Shown in pieces: positions 18,908 through 27,847 of a stretch of DNA of 64,000 nucleotides. Location: NCBI RefSeq assembly GCF_000293885.2, contig NZ_CP010945.1, forward strand, positions 4,174,001 to 4,238,000, written 5' to 3'. Both the position numbers and the translations under genes were made by a program. The DNA is from Pseudomonas fluorescens NCIMB 11764. GTDB taxonomy: Bacteria; Pseudomonadota; Gammaproteobacteria; Pseudomonadales; Pseudomonadaceae. The notes beneath the pieces are model-generated. The model saw only the letters and a list, made by a program, of their open reading frames with translations. It was not told the DNA's origin and made no database searches. Each line of letters starts with the position of its first letter. Position 1 is the first letter of the stretch.

Positions 18908-19774
18908 ATGGATATACGGCATTTCCGCTATTTTCTGGCCGTTGCCCGGCAAGGTAACTTCACGCGCGCCGCCGAACAGCTCGGTATCGCACCGCCGACC
19001 CTGACTCGGCAGATCCAGGACATGGAGAACGAACTCGGCACGCGCCTGTTCGTGCGCCAGACACGGGAAGTCAGCCTGACCGAAGCCGGCGCTGCGCTGG
19101 TGATCGAAGCTGAAGCGACGGTGCGGCAATTCGAATACGCCCAGCAAAATGCCCAGCGCGCCGGACGCGGGGATATAGGCCATATCGAACTGGGTTACGT
19201 GGCCTCGGCGGTGTACTCGGGATTGCTGCAAAAGCAGGTGCAGGCTTTCAGTCGCGAGTGTCCGGACGTCAGCCTGAATGTGCGCGAAAGCCCCATGGTG
19301 TCGTTGCCGACGATGGTGCTCGAAGGGCGATTCGACATCGGTTATGTCCGCTCACCCATGACCTTGCCCGAGGGCCTGGACGCCATCCGCCTCGACGCGG
19401 AAGGCTTTGTGCTGGCGCTGTCGAGCGAATCCTGGTTGTGCCGTTTGACCGAGATCGGCCCGGAGCATCTGCAGGCCGAGACGTTCATCCTGCCGGAACA
19501 GATCAGCGGCACCTTGCAAGTCGCTGCCGAGGGCGGGTTTGCACCGAAACTGGGCGCGCAACCCGGCGGGCTGGTGGCAGTGCTGGCGCTGGTGTCGCTG
19601 GGGCAGGGCGTGGCGGTGGTGCCGGAGTCGGTGGTCGGGCATGTCGGTTTGCCTGGCGTGCTGTACCGGTCGATCAAAGGGTGTGAGGCGAGCTCGTGGT
19701 TGTCGTTGATTCATCGACGGTTCGAGAAATCAGCGGCGGTGGTGCGGTACATCGAGCGGGTGAAAAACCGCTGA
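18908..19774 (+). CDS. LysR family transcriptional regulator
   Basis: 288 residues. The N-terminal LysR HTH (MDIRHFRYFLAVARQGNFTR, then AAEQLGIAPPTLTRQI) spans residues 1-60 and is followed by a periplasmic-binding-protein-like effector domain. It is divergently placed against the MFS exporter with a 165-bp intergenic region, the classic LysR arrangement, so it probably regulates that exporter. The effector is unknown. Confidence 0.9.
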   Translation: MDIRHFRYFLAVARQGNFTRAAEQLGIAPPTLTRQIQDMENELGTRLFVRQTREVSLTEAGAALVIEAEATVRQFEYAQQNAQRAGRGDIGHIELGYVASAVYSGLLQKQVQAFSRECPDVSLNVRESPMVSLPTMVLEGRFDIGYVRSPMTLPEGLDAIRLDAEGFVLALSSESWLCRLTEIGPEHLQAETFILPEQISGTLQVAAEGGFAPKLGAQPGGLVAVLALVSLGQGVAVVPESVVGHVGLPGVLYRSIKGCEASSWLSLIHRRFEKSAAVVRYIERVKNR

Positions 19775-19906
19775 AAGCAACAGCTTCGCGAGCAATCTGT
19801 CGGACATTGGAAATCCAGAGGTGTACAGATTTTGTAATGATTTCCGGCTGTAGGAAAAGTCGCTTTCACATGTACGCTCGAATGCCTTTTTCCTTTCAGG
19901 ATTTGC

Positions 19907-20062
19907 ATGAACACCCTTTTGGAGCCTCCCGGTTATCCTTCTTCTTCGCGCCACCGTGCGCGTTTGACACGCGTGAAACACCCGGTCTTTCGATTTCAGA
20001 ACACCCTTGCCATTGCAACTCCACGGCCTCTGCGCCGCGCTTTGCCGTGTCCGGCATTCTGA
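19907..20062 (+). CDS. Possible short leader ORF upstream of terC
   Basis: A 51-codon ORF starting MNTLLEPPGYPSSSRHRARL, rich in Arg and Pro, with CAGGA about 5 bases before its ATG. It ends 27 bases before the TerC/CBS gene and lies in a 315-bp region that otherwise shows no gene. No homologue is recognised. It could be a regulatory leader peptide or a chance frame in GC-rich DNA. Confidence 0.25.
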   Translation: MNTLLEPPGYPSSSRHRARLTRVKHPVFRFQNTLAIATPRPLRRALPCPAF

Positions 20063-20089
20063 ATTCACTGAAGAGATCGAGACGTTTTT

Positions 20090-21649
20090 ATGGAATGGAT
20101 AGCTGATCCCACCGCGTGGCTGGGCCTGCTGACGTTGATCGTGCTGGAGCTGGTGCTCGGCATCGACAACCTGGTGTTTATCGCGATCCTCGCGGACAAA
20201 CTGCCCCCCGAGCAACGCGACCGTGCGCGAATCATCGGTTTGTCACTGGCGCTGCTGATGCGCCTGGGCCTGCTGGCAAGTATTTCCTGGCTGGTGACCC
20301 TGACCCAGCCGCTGTTCGAAGTGTTCGACAAGAGCTTCTCCGGTCGTGACCTGATCATGTTGTTCGGTGGTGTGTTCCTGTTGTTCAAAGCGACCATGGA
20401 ATTGCACGAGCGACTCGAAGGTCATGTTGGCGAACGCTCATCCAGTACGGCTTACGCGCAGTTCTGGCCGATCGTCGCGCAGATCGTGGTGCTCGACGCG
20501 GTGTTCTCCCTCGACGCGGTGATTACCGCGGTGGGCATGGTCGATGAACTGGCGGTAATGATGATCGCGGTGATCATCTCCATCGGCCTGATGATCGTCG
20601 CCAGCAAGCCGCTGACGCGTTTCGTCAACGCACACCCGACGGTCATCATGCTGTGTCTGGGCTTCCTGATGATGATCGGTTTCGCGCTGACCGCTGAAGG
20701 CCTGGGCTTCCACATTCCGAAGGGCTACTTGTACGCGGCCATTGGTTTCTCGATCCTGATCGAAATTTTCAACCAGATCGCCCGGGCCCGGCGCAAGAAG
20801 TCCATGCAGGGCCTGCGACCCATGCGTGAGCGTACGGCCCACGCTGTGCTGCGTTTGTTGGGCGGTCGCAAGTTGGCGGCGGAAGAGGTGGGCGAGGAGA
20901 TCTCCGATCTGCTGGACAACGGCGAAGCACCGAGCGAGGAGCTGTTCGATCGCCGCGAGCGCGTGATGATCAGCGGTGTCTTGCAACTGGCCGAGCGTCC
21001 GATCCGCACGCTGATGACCGTGCGCGCCGATGTCGATCACATCGACCTGTCCGACGACGCGGAAGCCATCCGTGCACGGCTGATGCATTCGTCCTACTCG
21101 CGCCTGCCGCTGATTCGCGATGGTGCGGTGGATGAGCCGCTGGGCTTCGTGCACAAGAAGGAATTGCTCAAGGAATACCTGTCCGGCAACGAGCCAAACC
21201 TCGAGCACCTGGCGCGCAAGACCCTCAATTTGCTCGACAGTTATTCGATCCTCAACGCTCTGGAACAGATGCGCAAAGCCTCGACTCACATTGCCTTTGT
21301 GGTCAATGAATTCGGTGACTTCGTCGGCGTGCTGACCATGACCGACATTCTCGAATCGATTGCCGGTGAGTTGCCCGATGCCAGCGAAATCGAAGGTCCG
21401 GATGTGGTCGAGGAGAAAGGCGGATTCGTGGTCAGCGGCGCGCTGAACCTGGCGCGGGTGCGTCAGCGGACCGGGTTTGCTGCCGAACCTACCGACGACT
21501 ATCAGACCCTCGCCGGACTGGTGGTGAGTCTGTTGGATCGGCTGCCGATGATTGGCGACAGCCATGAGTGGGAAGGCTGGCATTTGACAGTGGTGGCGGT
21601 TGAAGAGCGGCGGGTGACACGGGTTCGGCTGTTGCGGATCGGCCAGTAG
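20090..21649 (+). CDS. TerC family membrane protein with CBS pair and CorC/HlyC domain
   Basis: 519 residues. The N-terminal TerC membrane domain (residues 1-230) has about seven helices and the acidic signatures [16 protein letters not shown] and [18 protein letters not shown] tandem CBS module follows (about 295-425, including [19 protein letters not shown]). The C-terminal CorC/HlyC transporter-associated domain is about 435-515. This is the architecture of the YegH/YoaE family, linked to metal ion homeostasis (possibly Mn export), though the transported ion is not proven. Confidence 0.87.
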   Translation: MEWIADPTAWLGLLTLIVLELVLGIDNLVFIAILADKLPPEQRDRARIIGLSLALLMRLGLLASISWLVTLTQPLFEVFDKSFSGRDLIMLFGGVFLLFKATMELHERLEGHVGERSSSTAYAQFWPIVAQIVVLDAVFSLDAVITAVGMVDELAVMMIAVIISIGLMIVASKPLTRFVNAHPTVIMLCLGFLMMIGFALTAEGLGFHIPKGYLYAAIGFSILIEIFNQIARARRKKSMQGLRPMRERTAHAVLRLLGGRKLAAEEVGEEISDLLDNGEAPSEELFDRRERVMISGVLQLAERPIRTLMTVRADVDHIDLSDDAEAIRARLMHSSYSRLPLIRDGAVDEPLGFVHKKELLKEYLSGNEPNLEHLARKTLNLLDSYSILNALEQMRKASTHIAFVVNEFGDFVGVLTMTDILESIAGELPDASEIEGPDVVEEKGGFVVSGALNLARVRQRTGFAAEPTDDYQTLAGLVVSLLDRLPMIGDSHEWEGWHLTVVAVEERRVTRVRLLRIGQ

Positions 21650-21672
21650 TTTTTCTTTGGGTTTAAGGGCCT

Positions 21673-21766
21673 CATCGTCGGAACGCCGCCCGGAACAGAC
21701 TCGCTCCCACAGGTATTGTATTACCCCTGTGGGAGGGGGCTTGGTCCGGGCGGCGTTCTGACGATG
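21673..21766. repeat. Long inverted repeat (REPIN-like)
   Basis: CATCGTCGGAACGCCGCCCG at the left pairs with the complementary arm at the right. The full arms are 22 bp (21673-21694 and 21745-21766) with a single mismatch. An inner pair CTCCCACAGG/CCTGTGGGAG is nested inside. It could fold into a large cruciform and end transcription of the terC gene. The rest of the gap (21767-21995) shows nothing recognisable. Confidence 0.75.
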
Positions 21767-22001
21767 ACAGTCTGATACCCGACCTGAAGTTCGCGGATAT
21801 ACAGATTCTGACAAAGCCTGCTCAATGAGCTTTGCTTTATTTTGATTCGCTGAACGTCAACTGTGGTGCAAATACCCGTCTTCTGTAGCCAACGGTAGCG
21901 CTACGCCATCGTCTCGATTCGTAACGCATTTTCCCCGAAAAATCCCATCCCACTGATTCAAAACACTTTTCAATCTCCCCTACATTCCTGTCACAACCTG
22001 T

Positions 22002-22017
22002 GGCACACTTTCTGCTG
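22002..22017 (+). promoter_or_regulatory. Probable sigma-54 promoter of the amino-acid ABC operon
   Basis: TGGCACACTTTCTGCT matches the -24/-12 consensus with GG and GC exactly ten bases apart, 66 bases upstream of the substrate-binding protein gene. The activator is not identifiable here. Confidence 0.6.
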
Positions 22018-22041
22018 TCTATTCCGTTGTTACATACCTAG

Positions 22042-22057
22042 TTCCGGTATAGCGGAA
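22042..22057. promoter_or_regulatory. Inverted repeat, candidate IclR-type operator
   Basis: TTCCG, six bases, CGGAA, located between the sigma-54 promoter and the ribosome site. An IclR-family regulator encoded in the same cluster (25698) is the natural candidate, but the link is only inferred. Confidence 0.35.
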
Positions 22058-22082
22058 TAAACATCATCCTGGAGTGCTTGCC

Positions 22083-22931
22083 ATGCATCGCCGACCTTCC
22101 TTGTTTAAAGCGTGTGTTTTTCTCTTTGCGGCTTCGGCTGCTGCCGTGGGCGTTGCCCAGGCGGCGGACAGCAAGCTCGACAGTGTGCTGGCCCGCGGGA
22201 AACTGATCGTGGGTACGGGCAGTACCAACGCGCCGTGGCATTTCCAGGGAGCGGATGGCAAGTTGCAGGGTTTTGATATCGATATCGGGCGGATGGTCGC
22301 CAAAGGGTTGTTCAACGACCCGAGCAAGGTCGAGTTTGTGGTGCAGTCATCCGATGCGCGGATTCCCAACCTGTTGACCGACAAGGTCGACATGAGCTGC
22401 CAGTTCATCACCGTGACCGCCAGCCGTGCGCAACAGGTCGCCTTCACGTTGCCGTACTACCGCGAAGGTGTCGGCCTGCTGTTGCCGGCGAACAGCAAGT
22501 ACAAGGAAATCGAAGACCTCAAGGCGGCCAATGACAGCGTGACCGTAGCAGTGCTGCAGAACGTGTACGCCGAAGAGCTGGTGCATCAGGCGCTGCCCAA
22601 AGCCAAGGTCGATCAGTACGACAGCGTGGACCTGATGTATCAGGCGGTGAACTCCGGCCGTGCCGACGCCGCCGCCACCGATCAGTCGTCGGTGAAATAC
22701 CTGATGGTGCAGAACCCCGGCCGCTATCGCAGCCCGTCCTACGCCTGGAGCCCGCAAACCTACGCCTGTGCCGTAAAGCGTGGCGATCAGGACTGGCTGA
22801 ACTTCGTCAACACCACCCTGCATGAAGCCATGACCGGCGTTGAGTTCCCGACTTACGCGGCGTCCTTCAAACAGTGGTTCGGTGTCGATCTGCCTACTCC
22901 AGCCATCGGTTTCCCTGTCGAATTCAAATGA
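22083..22931 (+). CDS. Amino-acid ABC transporter substrate-binding protein
   Basis: 282 residues from ATG 22083 (MHRRPSLFKACVFLFAASAA), chosen over GTG 22074 because CTGGAG lies 8 bases upstream of the ATG. A signal peptide runs to about residue 29 (AVGVAQAA). The SBP_bac_3 fold shows GKLIVGTGSTNAPWHF, GFDIDIGRMVAKGLF and LLTDKVDMSCQFITVTASRAQQ. Periplasmic receptor for a polar amino acid; the downstream deaminase suggests a D-amino acid or beta-hydroxy amino acid. First gene of an operon with two permeases and an ATPase. Confidence 0.88.
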   Translation: MHRRPSLFKACVFLFAASAAAVGVAQAADSKLDSVLARGKLIVGTGSTNAPWHFQGADGKLQGFDIDIGRMVAKGLFNDPSKVEFVVQSSDARIPNLLTDKVDMSCQFITVTASRAQQVAFTLPYYREGVGLLLPANSKYKEIEDLKAANDSVTVAVLQNVYAEELVHQALPKAKVDQYDSVDLMYQAVNSGRADAAATDQSSVKYLMVQNPGRYRSPSYAWSPQTYACAVKRGDQDWLNFVNTTLHEAMTGVEFPTYAASFKQWFGVDLPTPAIGFPVEFK

Positions 22932-22983
22932 TCCCGTGAGAGCGGGGCGGTGATGAATCGCCCCGTTCAAGGTACTGCTGACC

Positions 22984-23646
22984 ATGAACTATCAGTTGAA
23001 CTTTGCCGCCGTGTGGCGCGATTTCGACACCTTGCTGGCGGGGCTCGGTCTGGGCCTTGAGCTGGCGCTGGTGTCGATCGCCATCGGCTGCGTGATCGGC
23101 CTGCTGATGGCGTTTGCCTTGCTGTCAAAGCATCGCGCGTTGCGGGTGCTGGCATCGGTGTATGTGACGGTGATCCGCAATACGCCGATTCTGGTGTTGA
23201 TTCTGTTGATTTACTTCGCCTTGCCGAGTCTCGGCATTCGTCTGGACAAGATCCCGTCGTTCATCATCACCCTGTCGCTGTACGCCGGGGCTTACCTGAC
23301 CGAAGTGTTCCGTGGCGGCTTGTTGAGCATTCCCAAGGGGCAGCGCGAAGCCGGGTTGGCGATCGGTCTGGGCGAGTGGCAGGTCAAGGCCTACGTCACC
23401 GTCCCGGTGATGCTGCGCAATGTGTTGCCGGCGCTGTCGAACAACTTCATTTCGCTGTTCAAGGACACCTCGCTGGCGGCGGCGATTGCCGTGCCGGAGC
23501 TGACCTATTACGCGCGCAAGATCAATGTCGAGAGCTACCGGGTGATTGAAACCTGGATGGTCACTACAGCGCTCTATGTTGCGGCCTGTTACCTCATTGC
23601 CATGATGCTGCGTTACCTCGAGCAGCGTCTGGCGATCCGCCGATAG
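22984..23646 (+). CDS. Amino-acid ABC transporter permease
   Basis: 220 residues, HisM-type permease with about five membrane segments. It has the EAA loop region GQREAGLAIGLGEWQVKAYV near residue 120, which contacts the ATPase, and RNTPILVLILLIYF near residue 60. The pair with the next gene forms a heterodimeric inner-membrane channel. It is eight bases from the next permease gene. Confidence 0.9.
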   Translation: MNYQLNFAAVWRDFDTLLAGLGLGLELALVSIAIGCVIGLLMAFALLSKHRALRVLASVYVTVIRNTPILVLILLIYFALPSLGIRLDKIPSFIITLSLYAGAYLTEVFRGGLLSIPKGQREAGLAIGLGEWQVKAYVTVPVMLRNVLPALSNNFISLFKDTSLAAAIAVPELTYYARKINVESYRVIETWMVTTALYVAACYLIAMMLRYLEQRLAIRR

Positions 23647-23654
23647 GAGGCCCC

Positions 23655-24317
23655 ATGTACGAATCACCCAGTTGGTTGCATGAATTGTGGGTTGCCCGCG
23701 AAGTGTTGTGGCAAGGCTTTCTCACCAGTGTGCAGGTGTCGGCCCTGGCGATTTTGCTGGGCACGATGGTCGGCATTGTCACGGGGCTGGTGCTGACCTA
23801 CGGCAAGTTCTGGATGCGCGCACCGTTCCGTTTCTACGTGGACATCATTCGCGGCACGCCGGTGTTTGTGCTGGTGCTGGCCTGCTTCTACATGGCGCCG
23901 GCGCTGGGCTGGCAGATCAGCGCGTTTCAGGCCGGTGCCTTGGGGTTGACGCTGTTCTGCGGTTCCCACGTCGCCGAGATTGTGCGCGGTGCGCTGCAAG
24001 CGTTGCCGAGCGGACAGATGGAAGCGAGCAAGGCGATTGGCCTGACGTTTTTCCAATCCCTCGGCTATGTGCTGTTGCCCCAGGCGTTGCGGCAGATCCT
24101 GCCGACCTGGGTCAACTCGTCCACCGAGATCGTCAAGGCCTCGACGCTGTTGTCGGTGATCGGCGTCGCCGAGTTGCTGCTCAGCACCCAGCAGATTATC
24201 GCCCGGACGTTCATGACCCTCGAGTTTTACCTGTTCGCCGGATTTCTGTTTTTCGTCATCAACTACGCCATCGAATTACTCGGCCGGCACATTGAAAAGC
24301 GGGTGGCCTTGCCATGA
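23655..24317 (+). CDS. Amino-acid ABC transporter permease
   Basis: 220 residues, the second HisM-type permease. [15 protein letters not shown] lies near residue 65 and the EAA loop [20 protein letters not shown] near residue 118. A good ribosome site (AGGAGG) precedes ATG 23655. Its stop overlaps the ATPase start (ATGA at 24314-24317), indicating translational coupling. Confidence 0.9.
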   Translation: MYESPSWLHELWVAREVLWQGFLTSVQVSALAILLGTMVGIVTGLVLTYGKFWMRAPFRFYVDIIRGTPVFVLVLACFYMAPALGWQISAFQAGALGLTLFCGSHVAEIVRGALQALPSGQMEASKAIGLTFFQSLGYVLLPQALRQILPTWVNSSTEIVKASTLLSVIGVAELLLSTQQIIARTFMTLEFYLFAGFLFFVINYAIELLGRHIEKRVALP

Positions 24318-25111
24318 CTCAACCTCAAGTTTCGAACGCTCAAAACGGGCAGCCCCTGCTGGACATTCGCGGGCTGCACAAAAAGTATGGCCAGCTGGAA
24401 GTGCTCAAGGGCGTAGACCTGACCCTGCAGCGCGGCAACGTGGTCACGCTGATCGGTTCCAGCGGTTCGGGCAAGACCACGCTGCTGCGCTGCGTGAACA
24501 TGCTCGAAGAGTTTCAGGGTGGGCAGATCGTGCTCGATGGCGAGTCCATCGGTTATGACGAGGTCAACGGCAAGCGCGTACGGCACCCGGAAAAAGTCAT
24601 TGCCCGGCATCGCGCCATGACCGGCATGGCGTTCCAGCAATTCAATCTGTTCCCGCACCTGACAGCCTTGCAGAACGTCACCCTCGGTCTGCTCAAGGTC
24701 AAGAAACTGCACAAGGACGAGGCCGTGGCCCTGGCGGAAAAGTGGCTGGAGCGGGTCGGCCTGCTGGAGCGACGTGATCATTATCCCGGTCAGTTGTCTG
24801 GCGGTCAGCAACAGCGTGTGGCGATTGCCCGGGCGATCGCGATGAACCCGAGCCTGATGCTGTTCGACGAAGTCACCTCGGCCCTCGACCCGGAGCTGGT
24901 GGGCGAAGTGTTGAGCGTGATCAAGGGGCTCGCCGAAGACGGCATGACCATGCTGTTGGTAACCCACGAAATGCGTTTCGCCTTCGAGGTCTCGGACAAG
25001 ATCGTTTTCATGAATCAGGGGCGGATCGAAGAGCAGGGGCCACCCAAGGAGCTGTTCGAACGCCCGCAATCGCCGCGTCTTGCCGAGTTTCTGAAAAACA
25101 CTCGGTTCTAA
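24314..25111 (+). CDS. Amino-acid ABC transporter ATP-binding protein
   Basis: 265 residues. Walker [10 protein letters not shown] near residue 50, ABC signature [16 protein letters not shown] near residue 162, Walker [15 protein letters not shown] near residue 185, and H-loop VTHEM. GlnQ/HisP family. It energises the two permeases upstream and overlaps the preceding stop by four bases. Confidence 0.92.
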   Translation: MTQPQVSNAQNGQPLLDIRGLHKKYGQLEVLKGVDLTLQRGNVVTLIGSSGSGKTTLLRCVNMLEEFQGGQIVLDGESIGYDEVNGKRVRHPEKVIARHRAMTGMAFQQFNLFPHLTALQNVTLGLLKVKKLHKDEAVALAEKWLERVGLLERRDHYPGQLSGGQQQRVAIARAIAMNPSLMLFDEVTSALDPELVGEVLSVIKGLAEDGMTMLLVTHEMRFAFEVSDKIVFMNQGRIEEQGPPKELFERPQSPRLAEFLKNTRF

Positions 25112-25137
25112 ACCCCTTTCAATCAGGAGAAACACAC

Positions 25138-25527
25138 ATGAGCATTACTCGTTACGGCACCGGCAGCACCGCCGCTGGCGGCCAGCCTCGCCCTTTCGCC
25201 CGTGCCGTTGAAGCCGATGGTTGGCTGCACGTGTCCGGGCAAGTGCCGGCGCTGGATGGCGAGATCATTGTGGGCGGCATCGTCGAGCAGACTCACCAGG
25301 CCATGAAGAACCTGATCGCGATTCTGGAAGAGGCCGGTTATGGCCTGGAAGATGTGGTGCGTGCGGGCGTGTGGCTGGAGGATCCGCGGGATTTCACCAG
25401 TTTCAACAAGGTCTTCTCCGAGTACTTCAAACCCGAACACGCTCCGGCCCGTGCCTGTGTGCAGGCGAACATGATGGTGGATTGCAAAGTCGAGATCGAC
25501 TGCATCGCGTACAAGAAAAAGGCCTGA
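25138..25527 (+). CDS. RidA family enamine/imine deaminase
   Basis: 129 residues of the RidA (YjgF/YER057c/UK114) family, with GWLHVSGQVP near residue 26 and the conserved active-site Arg in ARACVQANMMVDCKVEIDCIAY near residue 103. RidA hydrolyses reactive enamines or imines such as 2-aminoacrylate released by PLP-dependent dehydratases. It sits between an amino-acid importer and a PLP-dependent deaminase, which fits this damage-control role. Strong AGGAGA ribosome site. Confidence 0.9.
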   Translation: MSITRYGTGSTAAGGQPRPFARAVEADGWLHVSGQVPALDGEIIVGGIVEQTHQAMKNLIAILEEAGYGLEDVVRAGVWLEDPRDFTSFNKVFSEYFKPEHAPARACVQANMMVDCKVEIDCIAYKKKA

Positions 25528-25539
25528 ACCGAGTCGCGC

Positions 25540-25635
25540 CCATCGCTGGCAGGCCAGCTCCCACAGGATTCTATGGGCTGCCACAGATTGCAGACACACT
25601 CTCCATCCCTGTGGGAGCTGGCCTGCCAGCGATGG
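25540..25635. repeat. REPIN, GCTGGCAGGCCAGC class
   Basis: Perfect 28-bp inverted arms: CCATCGCTGGCAGGCCAGCT at the outer left, continuing to CCCACAGG, and the exact complement at the right, separated by about 40 bases. Located just after ridA; probably also attenuates transcription. Confidence 0.85.
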
Positions 25636-25697
25636 CGTCCTAACAGTCGCCACCGCACTCTGGTTAAACTCCCGGCACTTTAATGGGGACTACTGAA

Positions 25698-26462
25698 ATG
25701 ACCGAAGACACCATCAAGCGCCGGGCTCGCGGTCTGGACCGGGCGTTCGATATCCTCGATTTCCTCAAGGAAATCGGCCAGCCCCTGCGTCCGAATGAAA
25801 TCGCCAGCGGCATCGGCAGCCCGAAATCCACGGTCTACGAACTGGTGGCCTCGCTGCTGGAACGGCGGATTCTCGAGCCTGTGGGCAAGGACGGTCACGT
25901 CTACCTCGGCCGTCAGCTGTATTTTCTCGGCCAGGCGCATTTGCGCCACTTCGACCTGACCCGCGAGGCCGACCACGCCTTGCAGGAGATCGTCAGCCAG
26001 ACCCATGAGACCGCGCAGATGTGCCTGCTCAACGGGCGCAAGTACACGGTGGCATTGATGAAAGAGGGCGAGCGGCATTTCCGCATTTCCTCGGACATCG
26101 GCGAGAACGCCCCAATCCCGTGGACCGCATCCGGACGCCTGTTGCTGGCGCACCTGAGCGACGAGGAAATCATCGACCTGATCGATCACGACGACTTCAT
26201 CCTGCCCAACGGCGAGCGCCTGCCGCTGGAGCAGTTTCTCGGTGAAATCCGTCAGGCCGGTATCGACGGGTTTTTCTCGTTCGACAGCGTCGCCGACACC
26301 TTTACCCATTGCTTCGCCGCCCCGGTCAAAGACCCGAACGGCGTGGCCATTGCTACCTTGTGCATCGTCGCCCCGCGGGCCGATGCCAAGACACATTACA
26401 ACGACTATCGCCGGGTGTTGATCGACAACGCCAACCGCCTGGCCCGTCGCATTAACGAATAA
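25698..26462 (+). CDS. IclR family transcriptional regulator
   Basis: 254 residues from ATG 25698 (MTEDTIKRRARGLDRAFDIL), preferred over ATG 25683 because GGGGA lies 8 bases before it. The N-terminal winged HTH has EIASGIGSPKSTVYELVASL. The C-terminal IclR effector domain includes GENAPIPWTASGRLLLAHLS and the conserved end region. It probably controls the neighbouring transporter, deaminase and kinase genes; the ligand is unknown. Confidence 0.9.
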   Translation: MTEDTIKRRARGLDRAFDILDFLKEIGQPLRPNEIASGIGSPKSTVYELVASLLERRILEPVGKDGHVYLGRQLYFLGQAHLRHFDLTREADHALQEIVSQTHETAQMCLLNGRKYTVALMKEGERHFRISSDIGENAPIPWTASGRLLLAHLSDEEIIDLIDHDDFILPNGERLPLEQFLGEIRQAGIDGFFSFDSVADTFTHCFAAPVKDPNGVAIATLCIVAPRADAKTHYNDYRRVLIDNANRLARRINE

Positions 26463-26501
26463 CAGCGGCTGCCTGCGGCCGCGAATGTGAGGAGTTCGAC
26501 C

Positions 26502-27719
26502 ATGTCTACTGCCCAAAATACTGCCGCCGTGGAAAAGGGTTTCGCCCAGACCGGTGCCCACCTGGTGCGCGACGTCAGCCTGCCAGCGCTGGTGCTGCAT
26601 CGCGAGGCGCTGGAACACAACATTCGCTGGATGCAGGCGTTCGTCAGCAATAGCGGCGCCGAACTCGCGCCCCACGGCAAGACCAGCATGACCCCGGCAC
26701 TGTTTCGCCGCCAACTGGACGCCGGCGCCTGGGGCATCACCCTGGCCAGCGCCACGCAAACCCGTGCGGCGTATGCCCATGGCGTCCGTCGGGTGCTGAT
26801 GGCGAACCAACTGGTCGGTACGCCGAACATGGCGCTGATCGCTGATTTGCTGGCGGACCCGACGTTCGATTTCCATTGCATGGTCGATCACCCGGACAAC
26901 GTCGCGGACCTCGGCGCGTATTTCGCTTCGCGCGGCGTACGCCTCAACGTGATGATCGAGTACGGCGTGGTCGGCGGTCGTTGTGGCTGCCGTACGGAAG
27001 AGGAAGTGCTCGCGCTGGCCAAAGCCATCAACGCCCAACCGGCATTGGCGTTGACCGGCATTGAAGGCTATGAAGGCGTGATCCATGGTGATCATGCCGT
27101 CACCGGCATCCGTGAGTTTGCGGCGTCGTTGGTGCGTCTGGCGGTGCAGTTGCAGGACAGTGGCGCGTTCGCCATTGCCAAGCCGATCATCACCGCGTCG
27201 GGTTCAGCCTGGTACGACCTGATTGCCGAATCCTTCGAAGCGCAAAACGCCGCCGGCCGTTTCCTCAGCGTATTGCGCCCCGGCAGCTACGTGGCGCACG
27301 ACCATGGCATCTATAAAGAAGCGCAATGCTGCGTGCTCGACCGCCGCAGCGATTTGCACGAAGGCCTGCGTCCGGCGCTGGAAGTCTGGGCTCACGTGCA
27401 GTCGTTGCCGGAGCCGGGTTTTGCGGTGATCGCTCTGGGCAAGCGCGATGTGGCCTACGACGCCGGTCTGCCGGTGCCGTTGCTGCGTTACAAGGCCGGT
27501 GCGGTGCCGGCGAAGGGCGACGATGTCAGCGCCTGCAAGGTGACGGCGGTAATGGACCAGCATGCGTTCATGACGGTGGCGCCAGGTGTTGAGTTGCGGG
27601 TGGGCGATATCATTTCGTTCGGGACTTCGCACCCGTGCCTGACGTTCGACAAGTGGCGGACCGGGTGTCTGGTGGATGAGCAGTTGAATGTCATCGAAAC
27701 CATGGAAACCTGTTTCTAA
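26502..27719 (+). CDS. Amino acid deaminase / DSD1-like PLP enzyme (D-threonine aldolase fold)
   Basis: 405 residues from ATG 26502, with GGAG seven bases upstream (GTG 26487 rejected). It is a fold-III PLP protein of the alanine-racemase-like D-threonine aldolase/D-serine dehydratase family. The PLP lysine lies in ELAPHGKTSMTP near residue 60. The C-terminal metal-binding DSD domain holds PGVELRVGDIISFGTSHPC. It probably releases ammonia from a D-beta-hydroxy amino acid, with RidA clearing the enamine. Exact substrate not determinable. Confidence 0.82.
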   Translation: MSTAQNTAAVEKGFAQTGAHLVRDVSLPALVLHREALEHNIRWMQAFVSNSGAELAPHGKTSMTPALFRRQLDAGAWGITLASATQTRAAYAHGVRRVLMANQLVGTPNMALIADLLADPTFDFHCMVDHPDNVADLGAYFASRGVRLNVMIEYGVVGGRCGCRTEEEVLALAKAINAQPALALTGIEGYEGVIHGDHAVTGIREFAASLVRLAVQLQDSGAFAIAKPIITASGSAWYDLIAESFEAQNAAGRFLSVLRPGSYVAHDHGIYKEAQCCVLDRRSDLHEGLRPALEVWAHVQSLPEPGFAVIALGKRDVAYDAGLPVPLLRYKAGAVPAKGDDVSACKVTAVMDQHAFMTVAPGVELRVGDIISFGTSHPCLTFDKWRTGCLVDEQLNVIETMETCF

Positions 27720-27739
27720 GGTTCGGAACCGAGGAGCGG

Positions 27740-27806
27740 CTATCGCGAGCAGGCGCTCCCACAATGGAATGCGTTCCCCCTGTGGGAGCGAGCCTGCTCG
27801 CGATAG
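27740..27806. repeat. REP inverted pair, CTATCGCGAGCAGG class
   Basis: CTATCGCGAGCAGGCGCTCC at the left pairs with the complementary AGCGAGCCTGCTCGCGATAG at the right around a short loop. It lies between the deaminase and the sugar kinase. Confidence 0.85.
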
Positions 27807-27847
27807 GGCCATCCCAGACAACATAGAAACACCAGAGATTCGAAAAC

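Noticed and set aside
19775..20089. yybP-ykoY Mn riboswitch before the TerC gene
   Set aside because: Searched by eye for the conserved core; not found.
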